The notes beneath the pieces were generated by a model. That model was not told the DNA's origin and searched no databases. It saw nothing but the letters and a program-made list of their open reading frames with translations. Positions 6,320-8,166 of a stretch of 8,166 bases of DNA are shown piece by piece (within the stretch, counting starts at the first letter, position 1; each line of letters opens with the position of its first letter). The DNA is from Geodermatophilaceae bacterium (GTDB taxonomy: Bacteria > Actinomycetota > Actinomycetes > Mycobacteriales > Geodermatophilaceae), in assembly GCA_013811805.1 (NCBI GenBank), contig JACCUM010000122.1:1-8166 (forward strand), written 5' to 3'. The position numbers and the translations under genes were made by a program.

Positions 6320-6736
6320 TCAGGGTCGGGGCCAGAGCACGGCCTGGGTACAACGAAACAGCGCGATCGTCTTGTCAGTCTGTACGTGGGTGACCTCGGC
6401 GTCCCATACCTGCGTCGTACGGCCGGCATGGACCGCGCGAGCGGACGTGCGGAGATCACCGTCGCGGGCGGTGCCGAGGAAGTTGGACTTGAGCTCGATC
6501 GTCGTGAACCCGATCGCACCTTCGGGCAACAAGGTCCGGCAACCGTATCCGCAGGCGGTATCGGCCAGGCCGATGACGACAGCGGCATGCAGGAATCCGT
6601 TGGGAGCCAGTAACGCAGAACGGATCGGCAGGGCAGCCACGATCCGGCCGGGCTCGTGCTCGAGGACCTCCAGGCCAAGCACCTCGGGGAAGGCTCCGGC
6701 ACTGATGGCGTTGAGCGCCTCGACGCCGGAATCCAT
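6320..6736 (-). CDS. PaaI-family hotdog-fold thioesterase
   Basis: A 138-residue single-domain hotdog protein that probably hydrolyses an acyl-CoA thioester. The PaaI/4HBT active-site helix is at PNGFLHAAVVIGLADTACGY (45-64), with N46, H50 and the likely catalytic D59. The usual HGG is HAA here, a modest deviation. IGFTTIELKSNFLGTA (75-90) and VWDAEVTHVQTDKTIALFRC are the typical beta-strand segments. Length matches the family (about 130-150). ATG 6736 follows TAGAGT by 6 bases, pointing to a leaderless transcript. It is the first gene of the minus-strand series and is followed by the acyl-CoA ligase: a thioesterase beside a ligase can relieve CoA trapping by dead-end acyl-CoAs. The stop and the ligase start are separated by 78 bases holding a short hairpin (GTCGA-CCGC-TCGAC on the minus strand) but no clear promoter. 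Confidence 0.9.
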   Translation of the reverse strand: MDSGVEALNAISAGAFPEVLGLEVLEHEPGRIVAALPIRSALLAPNGFLHAAVVIGLADTACGYGCRTLLPEGAIGFTTIELKSNFLGTARDGDLRTSARAVHAGRTTQVWDAEVTHVQTDKTIALFRCTQAVLWPRP

Positions 6737-6742
6737 GGGGAG

Positions 6743-6748
6743 ACTCTA
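6743..6748 (-). promoter_or_regulatory. -10 box TAGAGT of the thioesterase gene
   Basis: On the minus strand TAGAGT is followed by 6 bases (ctcccc) and ATG 6736. It has the same geometry as the -10 boxes at 5-10, 2240-2245 and 7256-7261. No convincing -35 hexamer is seen. It is probably the main promoter of the thioesterase and perhaps of the downstream ligase. Confidence 0.5.
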
Positions 6749-6808
6749 CGGAACCGATACGGCCCACGGCGCATCTGAGAACGTGCAGCCGGTGTGCGAC
6801 GCACCGGA

Positions 6809-6814
6809 TAACCT
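6809..6814 (+). promoter_or_regulatory. Possible -10 box TAACCT for the first lipoprotein gene
   Basis: TAACCT lies in the 139-base divergent gap between the thioesterase and the lipoprotein. It would give a leader of about 55 bases containing the purine-rich GAGAAGAG (6856-6863) upstream of ATG 6876. The match is weak and other hexamers are possible. Confidence 0.25.
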
Positions 6815-6875
6815 GCGCCCCGATAGCTGCCCACGATCATCCCGATCGTCCAATCGAGAAGAGACGCGTCCGACG

Positions 6876-7193
6876 ATGACCAGTCCCGCCATGAAGAAGA
6901 TCGCCGCTACGTTCGGCTTGGCCGCCGCCGCTTTCTTGACGATGTCCGGCTGCAGCAAACCCGAGGCGAGTGAGATTTCGGCCGCCGTACAGGCTGACGA
7001 CCTCGATGCCGAGATGGCCGACTGTTTCGCACAGGGTCTGCTCGAGTCTGACGTCAGCGGGACCAGCCTCGATGTGCTTGCCGAAGAGGGCATTGCCACC
7101 GACGACGGCGGGCAGGTCCAGGTCGTCGCGGACGACATCCCGGCGATCCGCGACGTTGCCACAGACTGTGGCTTCGAGCTGGTCGGCGGCTGA
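6876..7193 (+). CDS. Small acidic lipoprotein of unknown function, paralogue A
   Basis: A 105-residue secreted protein. A short positive start (MKK) and a hydrophobic stretch (IAATFGLAAAAFLTM) lead to a lipobox-like MSGC; C26 would be lipidated and anchored to the outer face of the membrane. The Met at lipobox position -3 is unusual but tolerated. The mature part of about 80 residues is acidic and has two further cysteines, C50 and C98, 48 residues apart, that could form a disulfide. It aligns without gaps to the next gene from lipid cysteine to last cysteine, 29 identical of 73 by hand count. The family is not recognised and no enzyme motif is seen. The start may instead be ATG 6891 (five residues shorter, directly before KK). 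It lies divergent from the thioesterase. Confidence 0.75.
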   Translation: MTSPAMKKIAATFGLAAAAFLTMSGCSKPEASEISAAVQADDLDAEMADCFAQGLLESDVSGTSLDVLAEEGIATDDGGQVQVVADDIPAIRDVATDCGFELVGG

Positions 7194-7255
7194 GAAATCC
7201 GGCCGCTCGACCTCGTCGGCTGGCGCACCCTGTCGAGGACATCCACAGCGGGCTA

Positions 7256-7261
7256 TAGCGT
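7256..7261 (+). promoter_or_regulatory. -10 box TAGCGT of the second lipoprotein gene
   Basis: TAGCGT is followed by 6 bases (gacggt) and GTG 7268, which has no Shine-Dalgarno sequence. TGTCGA at 7231-7236, 19 bases upstream, is a weak -35 candidate. This suggests that the second lipoprotein has its own leaderless promoter rather than depending on the first gene. Confidence 0.5.
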
Positions 7262-7267
7262 GACGGT

Positions 7268-7546
7268 GTGCACCGGGCCCGTGGATTCGCGCTGGCCGCC
7301 GGACTGCTCGTTCTGACCGGTTGCGGGTCGCCGTCGGCCGAGGACATCGCCAGCGCCCTGGAGGCCGACGGCGCCGAGGAGTCGGTCGCCCGGTGCGTGG
7401 CCGACCAGGCCGTCGGCAGCGATCTGTCGACGGACTCCCTTGATCGGCTGGCCACCGAAGGAATCACCGATGACGAGGGTGAAGACGTCCAGTATCTCGA
7501 GGATGACAGCGCGATCCTCCAGGCCCTGGTGACCGCCTGCCTCTGA
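7268..7546 (+). CDS. Small acidic lipoprotein of unknown function, paralogue B
   Basis: A 92-residue secreted protein starting at GTG 7268 (MHRARG). The signal peptide FALAAGLLVL ends in a good lipobox LTGC, so C19 should be lipidated. The mature acidic domain of about 74 residues has C43 and C91, again 48 residues apart, as in paralogue A, and shares with it the pattern I-x2-A-x2-AD, SD-x-S-x2-SLD-x-LA-x-EGI and VQ. The pair look like a tandem duplication that has diverged substantially. The family is not recognised; a role as a surface-bound or ligand-binding lipoprotein is only a guess. It lies 74 bases after paralogue A and 43 bases before the MarR regulator. Confidence 0.78.
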   Translation: MHRARGFALAAGLLVLTGCGSPSAEDIASALEADGAEESVARCVADQAVGSDLSTDSLDRLATEGITDDEGEDVQYLEDDSAILQALVTACL

Positions 7547-7555
7547 GGCGCATAC

Positions 7556-7572
7556 ATGCATGCTGCATGCAT
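7556..7572. promoter_or_regulatory. Perfect 17-bp palindrome, candidate MarR operator
   Basis: ATGCATGC-T-GCATGCAT is an exact inverted repeat around T7564, just upstream of the MarR start. MarR dimers normally bind palindromes of about 16-20 bp in their own promoters, so autoregulation of the regulator and the overlapping transporter gene is the likely role. The arms are themselves built from ATGCAT, so the repeat is of low complexity. Confidence 0.6.
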
Positions 7573-7576
7573 ATGA

Positions 7577-7582
7577 GACAGT
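7577..7582 (+). promoter_or_regulatory. Possible -10 box GACAGT of the MarR gene
   Basis: GACAGT keeps A2 and T6 of the -10 consensus and lies 7 bases before ATG 7590. The adjoining AGGGAG (7583-7588) is only one base from the ATG, too close for a standard ribosome binding site. The candidate operator would occupy the -35 region. The match is weak. Confidence 0.25.
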
Positions 7583-7589
7583 AGGGAGC

Positions 7590-8090
7590 ATGACGACCCT
7601 CTCCGAGCCCGACACCGCTGCCGGAACGGGACAGGAACGTCCCGCTGGCGAGCAGATCGTGATTCAGGCGTTCCGAGTCGCTCGTACCCTCGGATCGGCC
7701 GACCGCAGCATCGGCGGACCGCCCCGGGCCTGGCTGCTCCATCGGCTGGCCCTCACGCCGGGGATCCGGGTGGCCGACCTCGCCGGCGAGTGCGGCCTGG
7801 ACGCCTCGACGGCCAGCCGGCATGTCCGAACCCTGGAAGACGCCGGGCTGCTGGCGCGGGTCGGCGACCCCGAGGACCGGCGGGCAGCCCGACTCTCGCT
7901 CACGCCGGCCGGGCAGGACGCCCTCGACCTGGCGCTGCGGGTACGAGGTGACCTGGTCGCCCGCGCCACCTCGCGGTGGTCGGCAGCAGATCGCGGTTCC
8001 TTGTCCGACCTGCTGAGCCGCCTGTCCGACGATCTCGTGGCGGCGTGTACACCGAACCACCCGCACGTGGCAGGCCCGGCCAGCTCATGA
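7590..8090 (+). CDS. MarR-family transcriptional regulator
   Basis: A 166-residue winged-helix regulator. The HTH lies at about 48-90, with a recognition helix in LDASTASRHVRTLEDAGLLAR and the MarR wing at GDPEDRRAARLSLTPAG (92-108), whose D-x-R-R-A/S pattern is diagnostic. Flanking N- and C-terminal helices provide the dimer interface. MarR proteins usually repress efflux or detoxification genes and release DNA on binding a phenolic or drug-like ligand. ATG 7590 is preferred over the in-frame ATG 7560, because the latter lies inside the palindrome and would add ten non-conserved residues. The stop overlaps the next start as ATGA, so the two genes are translationally coupled. Repression of itself and of the transporter is expected. 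Confidence 0.88.
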   Translation: MTTLSEPDTAAGTGQERPAGEQIVIQAFRVARTLGSADRSIGGPPRAWLLHRLALTPGIRVADLAGECGLDASTASRHVRTLEDAGLLARVGDPEDRRAARLSLTPAGQDALDLALRVRGDLVARATSRWSAADRGSLSDLLSRLSDDLVAACTPNHPHVAGPASS

Positions 8091-8166
8091 GCTCGACCAC
8101 CGACACCGCACCTGCCGCCGACGAAGAGGTGCAGGCCTACTTCACGCACAAGCAGATCCTGGTCGT
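8087..8166 (+). CDS. Probable MFS drug-efflux transporter, N-terminal fragment
   Basis: Only 26 codons are inside the window: a hydrophilic N-terminus rich in S, T, A and E, then AYFTHKQILV. The Y-F/L-[ST]-H-[KR]-[QE]-I-L pattern just before the first membrane helix is typical of actinobacterial DHA2-type (EmrB/QacA) 14-helix transporters, and position directly after a marR gene with an ATGA overlap supports this. The membrane helices themselves lie beyond the edge, so the assignment rests on the short motif and context. Confidence 0.6.
   Translation, partial: MSSTTDTAPAADEEVQAYFTHKQILV

Noticed and set aside
5411..6613. Long plus-strand open frame (400 codons) antisense to the ligase and thioesterase
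   Set aside because: It is composed of low-complexity Arg/Gly/Asp-rich sequence with no domain and exactly shadows genes with intact motifs; GC-rich codon bias keeps the opposite strand open.
7206..7237. CTCGAC...GTCGAG as a terminator after the first lipoprotein
   Set aside because: Six-bp stem with a 20-base loop, no T tract, and an equally good alternative pairing; too weak to list.
7560..7562. ATG 7560 as the MarR start
   Set aside because: Lies inside the palindromic operator candidate and adds residues encoded by it that are unlike the family.
1..8166. CRISPR arrays, tRNA or rRNA genes, insertion sequences, attachment sites, riboswitches
   Set aside because: No spaced direct repeats, cloverleaf-like sequence, transposase frame or recognisable riboswitch core was found on reading both strands.

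Overview
The window is GC-rich chromosomal DNA with strong G/C preference at third codon positions, GTG as well as ATG starts, and TAnnnT-type -10 boxes placed only 6-7 bases before several start codons. Together these suggest an actinobacterium, possibly a Propionibacteriales/Nocardioides-like organism; the genus is an inference. No rRNA, tRNA, CRISPR array, insertion sequence or phage gene is visible.

Left part: a class V aminotransferase of the 'cysteine desulfurase-like' group (17-1234, +) meets, tail to tail, a block of five minus-strand genes. A compact hairpin between them contains both stop codons. In transcription order the block is: a PaaI-type hotdog thioesterase (6736-6320), a 4-coumarate-CoA-ligase-like acyl-CoA synthetase (6241-4667), an NAD(P)-dependent succinate-semialdehyde-type aldehyde dehydrogenase whose frame is broken (4573 to about 2953), a FadR/GntR-family regulator (3079-2243), and a PIG3-type NAD(P)H:quinone oxidoreductase (2232-1240). 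The enzymes suggest CoA activation and oxidation of an organic acid or aldehyde; the substrate cannot be read from the sequence. The last 28 or so codons of the regulator contain two copies of a 20-bp palindrome with centres 42 bp apart, plus an extra half-site, directly upstream of the oxidoreductase promoter. These are the best candidate operators for the regulator.

Right part (+ strand, divergent from the thioesterase): two small acidic lipoproteins that are tandem paralogues (6876-7193 and 7268-7546), then a MarR-family regulator (7590-8090) preceded by a perfect 17-bp palindrome, and the first 26 codons of a probable MFS drug-efflux transporter (8087 to the window edge) whose start overlaps the MarR stop as ATGA. 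The MarR-transporter pair looks like a self-regulated efflux operon.

The points most worth a second look are the operator array embedded in the regulator's coding end, the undescribed lipoprotein pair with identically spaced cysteines, the repeated leaderless start layout, and the frameshifted aldehyde dehydrogenase.
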